Shown: positions 25,600-35,832, numbered from the stretch's first letter. The stretch: DNA of 64,000 bases from Methylophilaceae bacterium (GCA_028244835.1 JAOKBJ010000002.1:138942-202941), one strand, 5' to 3'. The notes: generated from the letters alone by a model not told the origin. Translations and numbers: made by a program.

Positions 25600-26115
25600 C
25601 TACTCAAAGCAATCAATCAGAACCTTATTATTTGATACTTTAAATTTTCCAACACTTTTAGTATTATCATTTTGATAATGAAAATACATGTCCAGCTGTC
25701 CCGAATTTAGTATTCCCTCCGCTAAGTTATTTGGGATTACCTCATTCCTTCTTATTGAGGATTGTTGAGTTGTTGTAATAAATTCAGCTTTGCCACTCTG
25801 GATTGCAATAGTTTGAAACCAATTCCTAACAGTAAATGAGTAAATTGGTGGTTTGAGATTTTTATATCCTTTTTGATATATTTTATAATGCTTATTCATA
25901 TCAAAAATATTTTTGCCTTGATTGTAAAATAGTATCTCGAAATATTTCTTTTTTTCTTTCTCATCATAATTTTTTCTACAAACTGCAGTTAGTTCCAAAT
26001 ACTTCTCATCTATTGGTGCAAAATAATTACCTTCAGTAAACTCTTTAAATGATTGCCCATTTGCAAAAGAAAGATTCATTAGCAACAAAGTAAATAAGAG
26101 ATATTTTTTAATCAT
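25600..26115 (-). CDS. Secreted protein of unknown function
   Basis: I do not recognise this 171-residue protein. A signal peptide, MIKKYLLFTLLLMNLSFANG, is followed by a soluble domain rich in aromatic residues. Its only Cys residues in the mature chain (near 47 and 169) could pair across the domain. There is no catalytic motif that I can name. It lies between an RsuA-family pseudouridine synthase and the TauE-type exporter on the same strand, with short gaps to both. Confidence 0.6.
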   Translation of the reverse strand: MIKKYLLFTLLLMNLSFANGQSFKEFTEGNYFAPIDEKYLELTAVCRKNYDEKEKKKYFEILFYNQGKNIFDMNKHYKIYQKGYKNLKPPIYSFTVRNWFQTIAIQSGKAEFITTTQQSSIRRNEVIPNNLAEGILNSGQLDMYFHYQNDNTKSVGKFKVSNNKVLIDCFE

Positions 26116-26149
26116 AAGAATTAGTTTATCAAGTTTGTTTCTATTTTAG

Positions 26150-26896
26150 TTAAAATGATTCCTCTTCAGATAAAAACCGCCACTTACCTTCCGGTAAATC
26201 ATTTAGCCTAACATTTCCAATCCTCACCCTTTTAAGGCCAATTACTTTTAAACCGACTAATTCACACATTTTTCTTATTTGCCGATTTCTGCCTTCAATT
26301 AAGATAAAATTAAGCTGATCTTTATTTTGCCAATTTACTTTGGCTGGCTTTAATTCATAATCATCTAGGGTTATGCCATGGTTTAATAATTTCATATCAT
26401 CATCAGTAATAGTACCCTCAACTCTCACCAAATATTCTTTTTCAATATCAGCATTTTCCTCCCCTATTATTTGTTTTGCAATACGCCCATCCTGAGTCAA
26501 GACAAGGAGTCCTGATGAGTCAATATCTAACCTTCCTGCTGGAGCTAGCCCATCTCTATTGAATATTGGATTTCGCTTTGAAGTAGTTTCTTGATTTTGT
26601 GAATTATAGTAATTATCTGGAGTGATTAAGCTTGATGCTGGAGTAAATTCTTTGTCATCATCTAAATGGGAAATATAGCTGACTGGTTTATTTAATATCA
26701 CTGTTGCTTTAAGTGATTGATTAAGTCTGGCTTTTTTTAAAAGCTCAACTTTTTGACTACGGTATGCCTTAGTACCGAGTTCATCAACAACTTTTCCATC
26801 AAGCAAAACTAAACCCTGCTCGATATACTTATCAGCTTCCCGTCTTGAGCATAGACCAAGCTCAGACAATATCTTTGATATGCGCACTTGCTCCAT
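26150..26896 (-). CDS. RsuA/RluB/RluF-family rRNA pseudouridine synthase
   Basis: This 248-residue enzyme converts a uridine of rRNA to pseudouridine. An S4 RNA-binding domain (RISKILSELGLCSRREADKYIEQGLV) occupies residues 5-30 and beyond. The catalytic Asp is in LAPAGRLDIDSSGLLVLTQDG (about 116-136), and the C-terminal signature is LIEGRNRQIRKMCELVG. The fold and motifs assign the subfamily; RluF-like (23S U2604) is my preference because of its length and N-terminus, but RluB or RluE are not excluded. Confidence 0.87.
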   Translation of the reverse strand: MEQVRISKILSELGLCSRREADKYIEQGLVLLDGKVVDELGTKAYRSQKVELLKKARLNQSLKATVILNKPVSYISHLDDDKEFTPASSLITPDNYYNSQNQETTSKRNPIFNRDGLAPAGRLDIDSSGLLVLTQDGRIAKQIIGEENADIEKEYLVRVEGTITDDDMKLLNHGITLDDYELKPAKVNWQNKDQLNFILIEGRNRQIRKMCELVGLKVIGLKRVRIGNVRLNDLPEGKWRFLSEEESF

Positions 26897-26925
26897 ATGA
26901 CCAACTTTTTAACTTAATTTAAAAT

Positions 26926-27462
26926 TTACTTAGATTTATTTGATAGATGTTGGCTAAGATATAAAGCTACTCTAGATACGCCATTCATAGCCCAGAGAGA
27001 CAATGTTGCACCAGATATTCCATCAATATTTTTATCTAGTTTATCACCTTCTAACCCCACGCCATTATATTGTTTAGTGAAGGCTGGATATTTTACCTCC
27101 CACCCTCGACTTTCACGGAATTCTAATACTTTTATTTTTTCAATCTTACTATTTTTAATTACAATACCAAAAGTAATTGGCTCTGTTTTACCAATTTCTT
27201 TTAGTATCCATGCTGTTCTACCTTCTTTTTCCCAATACTTTATTATTAATCCACCATAAGGATGGCCTAAGAGTAAAGCGACTTTCTTTCTAACATCACC
27301 GCCCAGCATGATTGAGCTATTTTGTGGTGGTTTATTTAAAAATGCCTCAGATATAAAATCTTCATCAGTTTGGTATACGCCGCGAGCAAATAAAGACGAC
27401 ACTGTTACAAGTAACAGTGTCGCAATTATAAATAGTGAATATTTTTTAATATCAAATGTCAT
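26926..27462 (-). CDS. Periplasmic FMN-binding domain protein
   Basis: This 178-residue exported protein has a signal anchor KYSLFIIATLLLVTVSSLFARG and an FMN-binding domain ending in DGISGATLSLWAMNGVSR. In this family (RnfG/NqrC/UrdA-like) the Thr of SGAT is flavinylated by ApbE (established knowledge). It starts 20 bases after the porin gene and is probably in the same Fur-type-controlled transcript, so a flavin-based extracytoplasmic redox step in iron metabolism is a plausible inference. A perfect 12-bp inverted repeat lies in its early coding region. Confidence 0.8.
   Translation of the reverse strand: MTFDIKKYSLFIIATLLLVTVSSLFARGVYQTDEDFISEAFLNKPPQNSSIMLGGDVRKKVALLLGHPYGGLIIKYWEKEGRTAWILKEIGKTEPITFGIVIKNSKIEKIKVLEFRESRGWEVKYPAFTKQYNGVGLEGDKLDKNIDGISGATLSLWAMNGVSRVALYLSQHLSNKSK
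27397..27422. repeat. Perfect 12-bp inverted repeat inside the FMN-binding gene
   Basis: CGACACTGTTAC and GTAACAGTGTCG are perfect reverse complements separated by two bases. In the mRNA they would form a strong hairpin about 40 bases into the coding region (signal-peptide codons), just after the porin gene in the transcript. It could tune expression of the second gene or protect the porin mRNA end. Confidence 0.85.
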
Positions 27463-27482
27463 TCTAGTATTTCATAAAATTC

Positions 27483-28712
27483 TTAGAATGAGTATCCAAT
27501 CCCGATATTAATACCATCTTTATCGCCATTATTTGCTTTACTTTGATCAACGTAATCAAATTTAGCTACCACTGTTGGGTCTATCCAGTAATTGAAACCA
27601 ATACTTCTTGCTTCAACTTCTGTATCTGTCGAACCACCGTCATTGTTGTCATAAGTTTCATAACGAACGAATGCGCCCCATTTATCATTGAACCTATATG
27701 CTGGCTCTAGATAGTAACCATTTTGCTTATCTGCGCCATCTGCCTTAACATCATCTCCGTCTATTTTCCATGCAGCATACAATGCTCTCAATTGGAATTT
27801 ATCTTTTTTGTATACAGCATGAGTTTCAAATGCCCTAGCAGATCCACAACCAACCACTACACCCTGACAGTAATCAGTTTGGTTGAAGAGTGATGCAGCT
27901 AATTCTAGTCCTGGGATAGCTGTATATTTAAGTCTACCTATTGTTGCAAGACTTCTTGCTGATGCACTAGCAACTTTTTGACGACCATCTCTTGGTTTAT
28001 ATTTCTTGGCATCTGTTGCCTCAAGTCCACTGGTTAATGCAACATCTAAAGTAAGACCAGGTTTTAATTCTTTAGTTAACATCACACCAGCTTCCCACCA
28101 TGTTGATGGAATAATATTTTTCTCTACAGTGTTACGCTCAACACCATAGAAAGTATCTGGCTCGTGTGTCTCATTTAAAATACCAATTGGCATTAAAAAT
28201 AAACCACTGGTAATCTGTGTTGTCTCGTTATAATCGTATTGGATATAAGCTTGTTCAAGCTCAACTTCACCAGGACCATTATCAGAAGTAGTAGAGTCAC
28301 CAATATCCTTAACTAATGCGTGCTCCAATTCAAATTCTGAGAAGAATCTTAGATCATCACGGAATTCATGGCCAAAGTATAGAACGAAACGGTGGAAGTC
28401 AATTTTCTTAGTGTCAGAAACGCCAGGGCCCTGACCTTCTAAATTATTATAATGTAATTCACCGTAACCACCCCAATGACTCTTATTAGCTAATTTAATT
28501 TGAGCTTTAATGGCTTCATCAGTCGAGACTGCGACTTCTTGAACTGTACCTTTTAATTCGTTATTTTCAGCTTTTAATGCTTTAAGCTCTTGTTTCATCT
28601 CCTGCATCATGTCGAAAATTTCGGCATTAGTAGGCGCTGCAATTGCACCTGCTGATAATGATCCAGCTATGGCTATGGCTACTAACCCCTTTAAAGATTT
28701 TTTAATATTCAC
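27483..28712 (-). CDS. Outer-membrane porin-like beta-barrel with N-terminal coiled coil
   Basis: This 409-residue protein has a signal peptide (LVAIAIAGSLSAGAIAA) and a short coiled coil EIFDMMQEMKQELKALKAENNELK. The remainder is a run of amphipathic strands ending in an aromatic residue (INIGIGYSF), as expected for an outer-membrane barrel. KIDFHRFVLYFGHEFRDDLRFFSEFELEHA is reminiscent of phosphate-selective (OprO/OprP) porins. Translation appears to start at GTG with AAGGAAC upstream. The perfect TATAAT promoter and Fur-box-like operator upstream suggest iron-regulated expression, making the solute possibly an iron complex; that is inference. Confidence 0.82.
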   Translation of the reverse strand: MNIKKSLKGLVAIAIAGSLSAGAIAAPTNAEIFDMMQEMKQELKALKAENNELKGTVQEVAVSTDEAIKAQIKLANKSHWGGYGELHYNNLEGQGPGVSDTKKIDFHRFVLYFGHEFRDDLRFFSEFELEHALVKDIGDSTTSDNGPGEVELEQAYIQYDYNETTQITSGLFLMPIGILNETHEPDTFYGVERNTVEKNIIPSTWWEAGVMLTKELKPGLTLDVALTSGLEATDAKKYKPRDGRQKVASASARSLATIGRLKYTAIPGLELAASLFNQTDYCQGVVVGCGSARAFETHAVYKKDKFQLRALYAAWKIDGDDVKADGADKQNGYYLEPAYRFNDKWGAFVRYETYDNNDGGSTDTEVEARSIGFNYWIDPTVVAKFDYVDQSKANNGDKDGINIGIGYSF

Positions 28713-28764
28713 TAAACTAGTTCCTTTAAAAATTAATATTCACTGTTACTTGTGTCTTGAATGA

Positions 28765-28793
28765 ATTATATGGAATTATTTATAATATGTAAA
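28765..28793 (-). promoter_or_regulatory. Strong sigma70 promoter of the porin/FMN-binding operon
   Basis: On the minus strand TTTACA (28788-28793) and a perfect TATAAT (28765-28770) are separated by 17 bases. The predicted start is about 45 bases upstream of the porin GTG. The -35 element overlaps the Fur-box-like palindrome. Confidence 0.75.
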
Positions 28794-28810
28794 TAAGAAT
28801 CATTCTCATT
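28792..28810 (-). promoter_or_regulatory. Fur-box-like operator
   Basis: AATGAGAAT-G-ATTCTTATT on the minus strand is a 9-1-9 palindrome with one mismatched pair, the architecture of a Fur box. It overlaps the -35 element of the porin promoter, the classic position for repression. The adjacent tandem repeat adds further GAGAAT-like half sites. Confidence 0.65.
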
Positions 28811-28838
28811 AAGATTAAGATTCTCATTTAGATTAAGA
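28803..28838. repeat. 18-bp tandem repeat adjoining the Fur-like box
   Basis: TTCTCATTAAGATTAAGA is followed immediately by TTCTCATTTAGATTAAGA, an 18-bp period with one mismatch, and the first copy overlaps the Fur-like palindrome. It may be an extended operator array. The rest of the 256-base gap (28713-28968) holds nothing else that I can identify. Confidence 0.8.
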
Positions 28839-28968
28839 TTAAGTATTTAAGTTATTGATTATTATAGGTAATTTATATGTTGTTTATTTACAACATTAGG
28901 AGAAAGAAGCTAATTACATCGGTTTTATTGACTCTTAATTGGCAATCTGGCTACATAAATGCAGTTTC

Positions 28969-29385
28969 TTATATCTCTATTATTTCAAAATCGTGAGTTA
29001 TTATTACTGATTTCTCAAGCATAATTGAAGCTGAGCAATATTTTGTTGCAGAAAGACTAATTGTTCTTTCTACAACTGAGAGATCTAAATTATTACCTTC
29101 TAAGACAAAATGAATATGAATCTTTGTAAATACTTTTGGTATATTTTCTGCTCTTTCAGCAGTAATTTCAGCGCTACAATCTTTTACATCTTGTCTTGAT
29201 TTTTTTAAAATAGTTACGATATCGTAGGATGTACAACCCCCCAAACCAAGCAGTAACATCTCCATTGGTCTCATACCAAGATTTTTACCACCAGATTCTG
29301 GTGGTCCATCCATAACTACTGAATGGCCTGATTCAGAGACTCCTTCAAAACTTACGCCATCAAGCCATTTTATTGTCGCTTTCAC
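28969..29385 (-). CDS. OsmC-family protein
   Basis: This 138-residue protein belongs to the OsmC/Ohr/YhfA superfamily of thiol peroxidases. GMRPMEMLLLGLGGCTSYDIVTIL (about 47-70) holds the first conserved Cys, and SATKYCSASIML (about 111-122) the second. The sequence is closest in pattern to the YhfA-like OsmC group, whose physiological substrate is unclear. It begins at a GTG codon immediately after the FKBP stop codon (no gap), so the two are coupled. Confidence 0.88.
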   Translation of the reverse strand: MKATIKWLDGVSFEGVSESGHSVVMDGPPESGGKNLGMRPMEMLLLGLGGCTSYDIVTILKKSRQDVKDCSAEITAERAENIPKVFTKIHIHFVLEGNNLDLSVVERTISLSATKYCSASIMLEKSVIITHDFEIIEI

Positions 29386-29835
29386 TTATAAAATCTCTAA
29401 CAATTCAACCTCAAATATTAAGTCAGCATTTGGTGGTATAGCACCACCAGCCCCCCTACTCCCATAACCCATCTCGGATGGAATTAAAATAGTTCTGCTA
29501 CCACCAATCTTCATACCATCGAATCCTTGATCCCAACCTTTGATAACTTGACCAACCCCAAGAACAAAATTAAAAGGCTCTCTTCGATCAAGAGAGCTAT
29601 CAAACTTTTCTCCTTTTTTATCATTCTTCGTTGCATCCAAAAGCCAGCCTGTGTAGTGAACAGAAATAGTCAGGCCTTTTTCAGCCTCCCTTCCCTCTCC
29701 CACTTTAGTATCTTCTATAACTAATTCCTGAATTTTATCTTCCATTTTTTTTGTGTCTCCTGTTGTGATTTCAATTGCAAAACTATTTGTAAAGTAAGTC
29801 ATTAAAATTAAAACTAACCATAATTTTTTAAACAT
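29386..29835 (-). CDS. FKBP-type peptidyl-prolyl cis-trans isomerase
   Basis: This 149-residue exported FKBP has a signal peptide ([16 protein letters not shown]) and one FKBP domain with [41 protein letters not shown] and [29 protein letters not shown], including the proline-pocket residues. It probably assists protein folding in the periplasm. It lies between dacB and the OsmC gene in one minus-strand run. Confidence 0.93.
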   Translation of the reverse strand: MFKKLWLVLILMTYFTNSFAIEITTGDTKKMEDKIQELVIEDTKVGEGREAEKGLTISVHYTGWLLDATKNDKKGEKFDSSLDRREPFNFVLGVGQVIKGWDQGFDGMKIGGSRTILIPSEMGYGSRGAGGAIPPNADLIFEVELLEIL

Positions 29836-29853
29836 ATATGCACCCTAATTTAA

Positions 29854-31251
29854 TTATTTAAAAGCTTGAGCAATAAGAGCCTCTTGCAATCTATGAGAAT
29901 CCTTAGCAGTTAAATCGTTCATAATAAAAATAAAAATTTTCATTTCCTTATTTTTATCCAGTAAAAAACCTGCAATTGCATTTATATTCCTCATTGATCC
30001 AGTCTTAAAGTGAGCAGACTTTTTAAAAGTTGAGTAATTCATTCTTCTTTTTAGGGTCCCATCTACTCCAGAAATTGGAAAGGACGAAAGCATTTCCGGC
30101 ATCAAAGGATTATAATATATCTTTTCCATTAACAACAAAAGCTGCTCAGAAGTTAATACAGAGTTTCTTGATAATCCAGCACCATTTTCAAAGAAAAGTC
30201 CTTGGTGTGGCAAGTTATTCTTTTCAAACCATGTTTGCACATATTTATTTACTGATGGCTCTATAACTAATAAATCACTATCCTCAGCCAAGATAGTCAG
30301 CATAGTGTTTCTGGCCATAAGGTTTAGGCTATATTTATTAACATCCCTTATTATTTCGCTCAATGGTCTTGAATCATGTCTATACAAAAATTTCCAATTA
30401 GAATCCTGAATATAAATCGCGTCTAAATTACCACTAAATTCTCCGCCATTCTCCTTCCATGTTTTCTTAAAAATCCTATAAAAATATTCTTCGTCATTTA
30501 GAACTGATAAATTGATTCCTTTTGTACCGCATTTTCGGCTAAATTTACCATCAAAAATAACCTGAGACTTTAGCTTGTTTTGTTGGGTTCGGTAATTGAG
30601 TTTACTTTTCCAATCAATACATCTGTCATTTGTAATTTTGATATTGTTTTTAATGCTGAAGTTTTCTAAGTTAGGATTAGATTCGATAATTAAATTTTTA
30701 TCTTTCATAGTAAATATAAAATTCATAGTATTACTTTGAACAACAACTGGATTTGGCAAAGCGTTGTAAGCCCTCATTGGATCATTGTCAAATATCTTTT
30801 CTTTTGAATCTAACCCAAAGTAACTTAAGTCTAGAATTAAATTTCCTTTTATTTTCTTTATGCCTTTAAACTGAATTTTTCTTATTGAGTTTTCAAGATT
30901 AGCAATTGAGAAAGTGGCGTCTCCTCTTCCTTTAAAAATTAAATCTCCATTTAATGTGTCGCCAACAATGTCACCATTATGATAAAAATCTGACTGCCAT
31001 TTAAATTGAGGGCCTAATTCTTCTAGAGCTATAAATGTCGAAACTATTTTAGCTAGTGAAGCAGGATTAAATAATTTTTTTTCATTATGTGCGACTATAG
31101 GCTCAGACTTATTTGTTAGATTCTTTACGACGAAAGTGAATGAATCTTGTGAGACTTTGTATTTATTAATAATTTTTTTATATTCTAGCGGAATCTCTGC
31201 AAAAACCGAGAATGGTATCAACCATATAATTAAAACCCTTAGAATATTCAT
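29854..31251 (-). CDS. dacB: D-alanyl-D-alanine carboxypeptidase/endopeptidase (PBP4 type)
   Basis: DacB (class C low-molecular-mass PBP, S13 family) trims and cleaves peptidoglycan cross-links in the periplasm. The 465-residue protein has a signal peptide, SLAK (Ser nucleophile, about residue 66), the SxN motif in KYSLNLMARN, and the KTG motif in HFKTGSMRN, plus the large insertion between SxxK and SxN typical of PBP4. It starts 2 bases after the bioA stop codon. Confidence 0.93.
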   Translation of the reverse strand: MNILRVLIIWLIPFSVFAEIPLEYKKIINKYKVSQDSFTFVVKNLTNKSEPIVAHNEKKLFNPASLAKIVSTFIALEELGPQFKWQSDFYHNGDIVGDTLNGDLIFKGRGDATFSIANLENSIRKIQFKGIKKIKGNLILDLSYFGLDSKEKIFDNDPMRAYNALPNPVVVQSNTMNFIFTMKDKNLIIESNPNLENFSIKNNIKITNDRCIDWKSKLNYRTQQNKLKSQVIFDGKFSRKCGTKGINLSVLNDEEYFYRIFKKTWKENGGEFSGNLDAIYIQDSNWKFLYRHDSRPLSEIIRDVNKYSLNLMARNTMLTILAEDSDLLVIEPSVNKYVQTWFEKNNLPHQGLFFENGAGLSRNSVLTSEQLLLLMEKIYYNPLMPEMLSSFPISGVDGTLKRRMNYSTFKKSAHFKTGSMRNINAIAGFLLDKNKEMKIFIFIMNDLTAKDSHRLQEALIAQAFK

Positions 31252-31253
31252 AA

Positions 31254-32552
31254 CTATATAGCCTGCTTGATGCCTTCAGAGGTTATCTTAACCATCTGAT
31301 GAGCTTCTTTTTCAGAGATACAATAAGGTGGCATAAAGTAAACAGTATTATTAATTGGCCTTATTAAAACTCCCTTAGATATTGAATACTCAGTGAATTT
31401 ATCTATATCGATTTTATTATCAACTTCAAACGCCCAAATCATACCGATGTTTCTAAGGTTTCTAATTGGTAAATTTTTATAATCAATCATTAGTTTATTA
31501 ATTAAATTTGATTTGATTTTATTATTCTTAAGTACGTCTTCCTTCTCGAATATTGATAAAGTTCCTAATGCGGCACTACATGCTAAGGGGTTACCTGTAT
31601 AACTGTGAGAATGCAGAAAGGCATCAGCCATTTTGTCAGAGTAAAAAGCTGAATAAACCTCATCAGTTGTAAGTGTCACAGAGAGAGGAAGATAGCCACC
31701 AGTTAGCCCTTTTGATAAACATATGAAATCTGGAATAATTTTTGCATGTTGATGTGCAAACATCTTACCTGTTCTTCCAAAGCCCACAGCAATTTCATCA
31801 ACGATTAGATGAACTTCGTATGTATCACATAATTCTCTTACTTTTTTTAGATAAATTGAGTCATAGATTCCCATACCTGTCGCACACTGAACGAGTGGCT
31901 CTAAAATAATACTTGAAATAACCTCATGCTTTTTCTCAAATAACATTTTTAACGATTTTATTTTTTCTTGAATAAATTCTTCTAATGTTTTATTAGCTTT
32001 ATTTAACCTAAGATCAGGTGATGGGACTGAGAAATATGGTTTTATTAACGAGGCGTACTGTTTTCTAAATATAGGTATATCTGTTACAGATAGGGCCCCG
32101 ATTGTTTCCCCATGATAACTATTCTCAAGGTAAACAAATTTATTCTTTTTTGGTAAGCCTACTCTTTTCCAATAATGAGAGCTCATTTTTAATGCAATTT
32201 CAACGGCATTTGCCCCATCACTTCCATAGGAGCAATGGCTTAATTTTGTGAGTTTGCTTAATTTTTTTGATAAATCAATAGCAGCTTCATGCGTTGCCCC
32301 GGCAAGCATTACATGTTCAATTTTATTTAACTGCTTTGTGATGTGCTGCTTAATTATTTTATTATTATGGCCAAATAAATTTACCCACCAAGAACTAGTC
32401 ACATCTAAATATTTTTTATTATTAAAATCGATTAGCCAACTTCCCCTACCTTCTTTTATTGGTATCAAAGGAGTTTTTTCATGATGCTTCATTTGGGAGC
32501 ATGGATGCCAAATGTACTTCATGCTTTCTTTAATATATTTTTTATTTTTCAT
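31254..32552 (-). CDS. bioA: Adenosylmethionine-8-amino-7-oxononanoate aminotransferase
   Basis: BioA is the PLP enzyme that converts KAPA to DAPA in biotin synthesis using SAM as amino donor. The 432-residue protein starts with the family phrase IWHPCSQMKHHE. The PLP-binding Asp is in LIVDEIAVGFGRTG, and the catalytic Lys in ICLSKGLTGGYLPLS (about 280). TSSWWVNLFGH and the conserved YHGET motif support BioA. No other bio gene is adjacent here; it lies between an aldo/keto reductase and dacB. Confidence 0.95.
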   Translation of the reverse strand: MKNKKYIKESMKYIWHPCSQMKHHEKTPLIPIKEGRGSWLIDFNNKKYLDVTSSWWVNLFGHNNKIIKQHITKQLNKIEHVMLAGATHEAAIDLSKKLSKLTKLSHCSYGSDGANAVEIALKMSSHYWKRVGLPKKNKFVYLENSYHGETIGALSVTDIPIFRKQYASLIKPYFSVPSPDLRLNKANKTLEEFIQEKIKSLKMLFEKKHEVISSIILEPLVQCATGMGIYDSIYLKKVRELCDTYEVHLIVDEIAVGFGRTGKMFAHQHAKIIPDFICLSKGLTGGYLPLSVTLTTDEVYSAFYSDKMADAFLHSHSYTGNPLACSAALGTLSIFEKEDVLKNNKIKSNLINKLMIDYKNLPIRNLRNIGMIWAFEVDNKIDIDKFTEYSISKGVLIRPINNTVYFMPPYCISEKEAHQMVKITSEGIKQAI

Positions 32553-32555
32553 AAG

Positions 32556-33623
32556 TTAAGGGGCTGGATTCATTCTTGTTAAATGTACCTGATCAATTTT
32601 TTCTAAAATATCATCTTTTAAGATTATTTCATATGCAGCTATATTTTCCTTTAATTGATTCATTGAGGTGGCACCAACAATAGTGCTTGTTACAAACCAT
32701 TGTCTGTAGGCAAAACTTAGTGCCATCTGTGTAAGAGATAAATTAGACTCTTTTGCAATATAAAGATAATCCTCAACAGCAAAAGTTACGCCTGGCTTAG
32801 TATATCGTTTTGCATAGCCAGGAAATAAGTTTACCCTTCCAGATGCTTCTGGGTCCTGAATATATTTTCCTGTTAAATGTCCGAACCCTAATGGTGAGTA
32901 AGCAAAAAATCCTAAATCTTCTCTATATAGTATTTCACTCAACCCTAGTTCAGCGATTCTATTTATCAAGCTATATCCATTTTGAACTGCACAAATTAAG
33001 GGTAATTTTTTTTCTTTAGCAATCTTAATAAATTCCATCACCCCCCAAGGGTACTCATTTGATAAGGCAATATATCTCACCTTCCCATCATCGACTAACT
33101 TCATTAAACTTTCCAGCTGCTCCTCAATTGAAACCCATTCTATCTTTTTACTATTTTTATATTCATCGTTTGGTTCAAATTTGTACTGTCCAAACATAGG
33201 TACGTTTCTTTCTGGCCAATGAAGATAAAGCAAATCTACGTAATCTGTTTTCATTCTTCTTAATGAATTATTAACAGCTTCACTTATATTTTTATCATCA
33301 AGAGATTTTGGTCCGCCCCTAATCCAATCAATAGAGCGTCTTGGTCCAGCTATTTTTGTCGATAGTACTAATTCGTCTCTTTTTTTGTTTTGAACCCAGT
33401 TCCCGATAATTATTTCTGTAGCGTTGCAAGTTTCTGGCTTCGGAGGGACGGGATACATTTCTGCAACATCAAAACTATTAATACCTTGATCTAAGACGAA
33501 GTCTAACTGATCAAATGCCTCTTTTTGGCTATTTTGATCCCCAAATGTCATAGTCCCCAGTGTTATCGGTGATACTCTTAACTCGGTATGCGCAACTTTT
33601 CTATAATCTTTTTTTTCAAACAT
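32556..33623 (-). CDS. Aldo/keto reductase (Tas-like)
   Basis: This 355-residue NADP(H)-dependent oxidoreductase shows the AKR barrel motifs: GTMTFGDQNSQKEAFDQLDFVLDQGINSFDVAEMYP, with the catalytic Asp and Tyr, the Lys in VLSTKIAG, and YVDLLYLHWPERN with the catalytic His. The arrangement resembles E. coli Tas. The substrate is unknown. The ORF track starts at TTG 33638; I chose ATG 33623 because the conserved protein starts with KKDYRKVAHTELRVS and neither start has a good ribosome site. It lies 3 bases upstream of bioA. Confidence 0.85.
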   Translation of the reverse strand: MFEKKDYRKVAHTELRVSPITLGTMTFGDQNSQKEAFDQLDFVLDQGINSFDVAEMYPVPPKPETCNATEIIIGNWVQNKKRDELVLSTKIAGPRRSIDWIRGGPKSLDDKNISEAVNNSLRRMKTDYVDLLYLHWPERNVPMFGQYKFEPNDEYKNSKKIEWVSIEEQLESLMKLVDDGKVRYIALSNEYPWGVMEFIKIAKEKKLPLICAVQNGYSLINRIAELGLSEILYREDLGFFAYSPLGFGHLTGKYIQDPEASGRVNLFPGYAKRYTKPGVTFAVEDYLYIAKESNLSLTQMALSFAYRQWFVTSTIVGATSMNQLKENIAAYEIILKDDILEKIDQVHLTRMNPAP

Positions 33624-33668
33624 TTTATTTAAAAACAATTAGTTATGAATTATTTTTTACCCTTCCCC

Positions 33669-33697
33669 TTGAATTTATCACTATTTGTCCCTATTAT
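33669..33697 (+). promoter_or_regulatory. groESL sigma70 promoter
   Basis: TTGAAT (33669-33674) and TATTAT (33692-33697) are separated by 17 bases. The CIRCE element begins at the last base of the -10 box, so HrcA bound there would block this promoter. Confidence 0.75.
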
Positions 33698-33723
33698 TAG
33701 CACTCCACGTCATTGAGTGCTAA
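33697..33723 (+). promoter_or_regulatory. CIRCE operator (HrcA binding site)
   Basis: TTAGCACTC-N9-GAGTGCTAA is a perfect match to the CIRCE consensus. It predicts an HrcA repressor elsewhere in the genome and heat-inducible groESL. Confidence 0.97.
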
Positions 33724-33787
33724 ATTTTACTTAAAGACAAGATTAATTTTAACTTTTTAAAGAATAAACTACTAGGAGAACTTACAA

Positions 33788-34078
33788 ATGAAAATTCGTC
33801 CTTTACATGATCGTGTAATTGTAAAGCGCCTTGAAGAAGATAGAACAACTGCATCAGGCATCGTTATTCCTGAAAGTGTTGAAGGTGAAAAACCTGATCA
33901 AGGAACAATTCAAGCTATCGGGAATGGAAAAATTCTTGAAGATGGTTCGACTCGCAAGCTAGACGTAAAAGTTGGTGACAAAGTTCTTTTTGGTAAATAT
34001 GCAGGCCAAGCAGTAAAAGTAGATGGTGAGGAGCTTCTAGTAATGAAAGAAGAAGACATCATGGGTATTGTTGAATAA
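33788..34078 (+). CDS. groES: Co-chaperonin GroES
   Basis: This 96-residue protein forms the heptameric lid of the GroEL chamber. It starts [14 protein letters not shown], contains the mobile-loop region [18 protein letters not shown] and ends with [17 protein letters not shown]. It is normal in length, has GGAG upstream of the ATG, and lies 40 bases before groEL under the CIRCE-controlled promoter. Confidence 0.98.
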   Translation: MKIRPLHDRVIVKRLEEDRTTASGIVIPESVEGEKPDQGTIQAIGNGKILEDGSTRKLDVKVGDKVLFGKYAGQAVKVDGEELLVMKEEDIMGIVE

Positions 34079-34118
34079 GTACCTTTAAATTATTAAATAC
34101 ACAATTGGAGAAAAATAA

Positions 34119-35783
<1,665 letters not shown>

Positions 35784-35803
35784 TTAATTATAATTTAATT
35801 AGT

Positions 35804-35832
35804 AAAAAAGGTCTCTTTTGAGGCCTTTTTTA
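35804..35832 (+). terminator. Intrinsic terminator of groESL
   Basis: An imperfect inverted repeat AAAAAAGGTCTC-TTTT-GAGGCCTTTTTT, with one G-T pair, is followed by a T-run just after groEL. It is placed between groEL and uvrD. Confidence 0.85.

Noticed and set aside
29577-29597. 8-bp inverted repeat GCTCTCTT-CGATC-AAGAGAGC in the FKBP gene
   Set aside because: It is in the middle of coding sequence with no T-run and is short enough to arise by chance.
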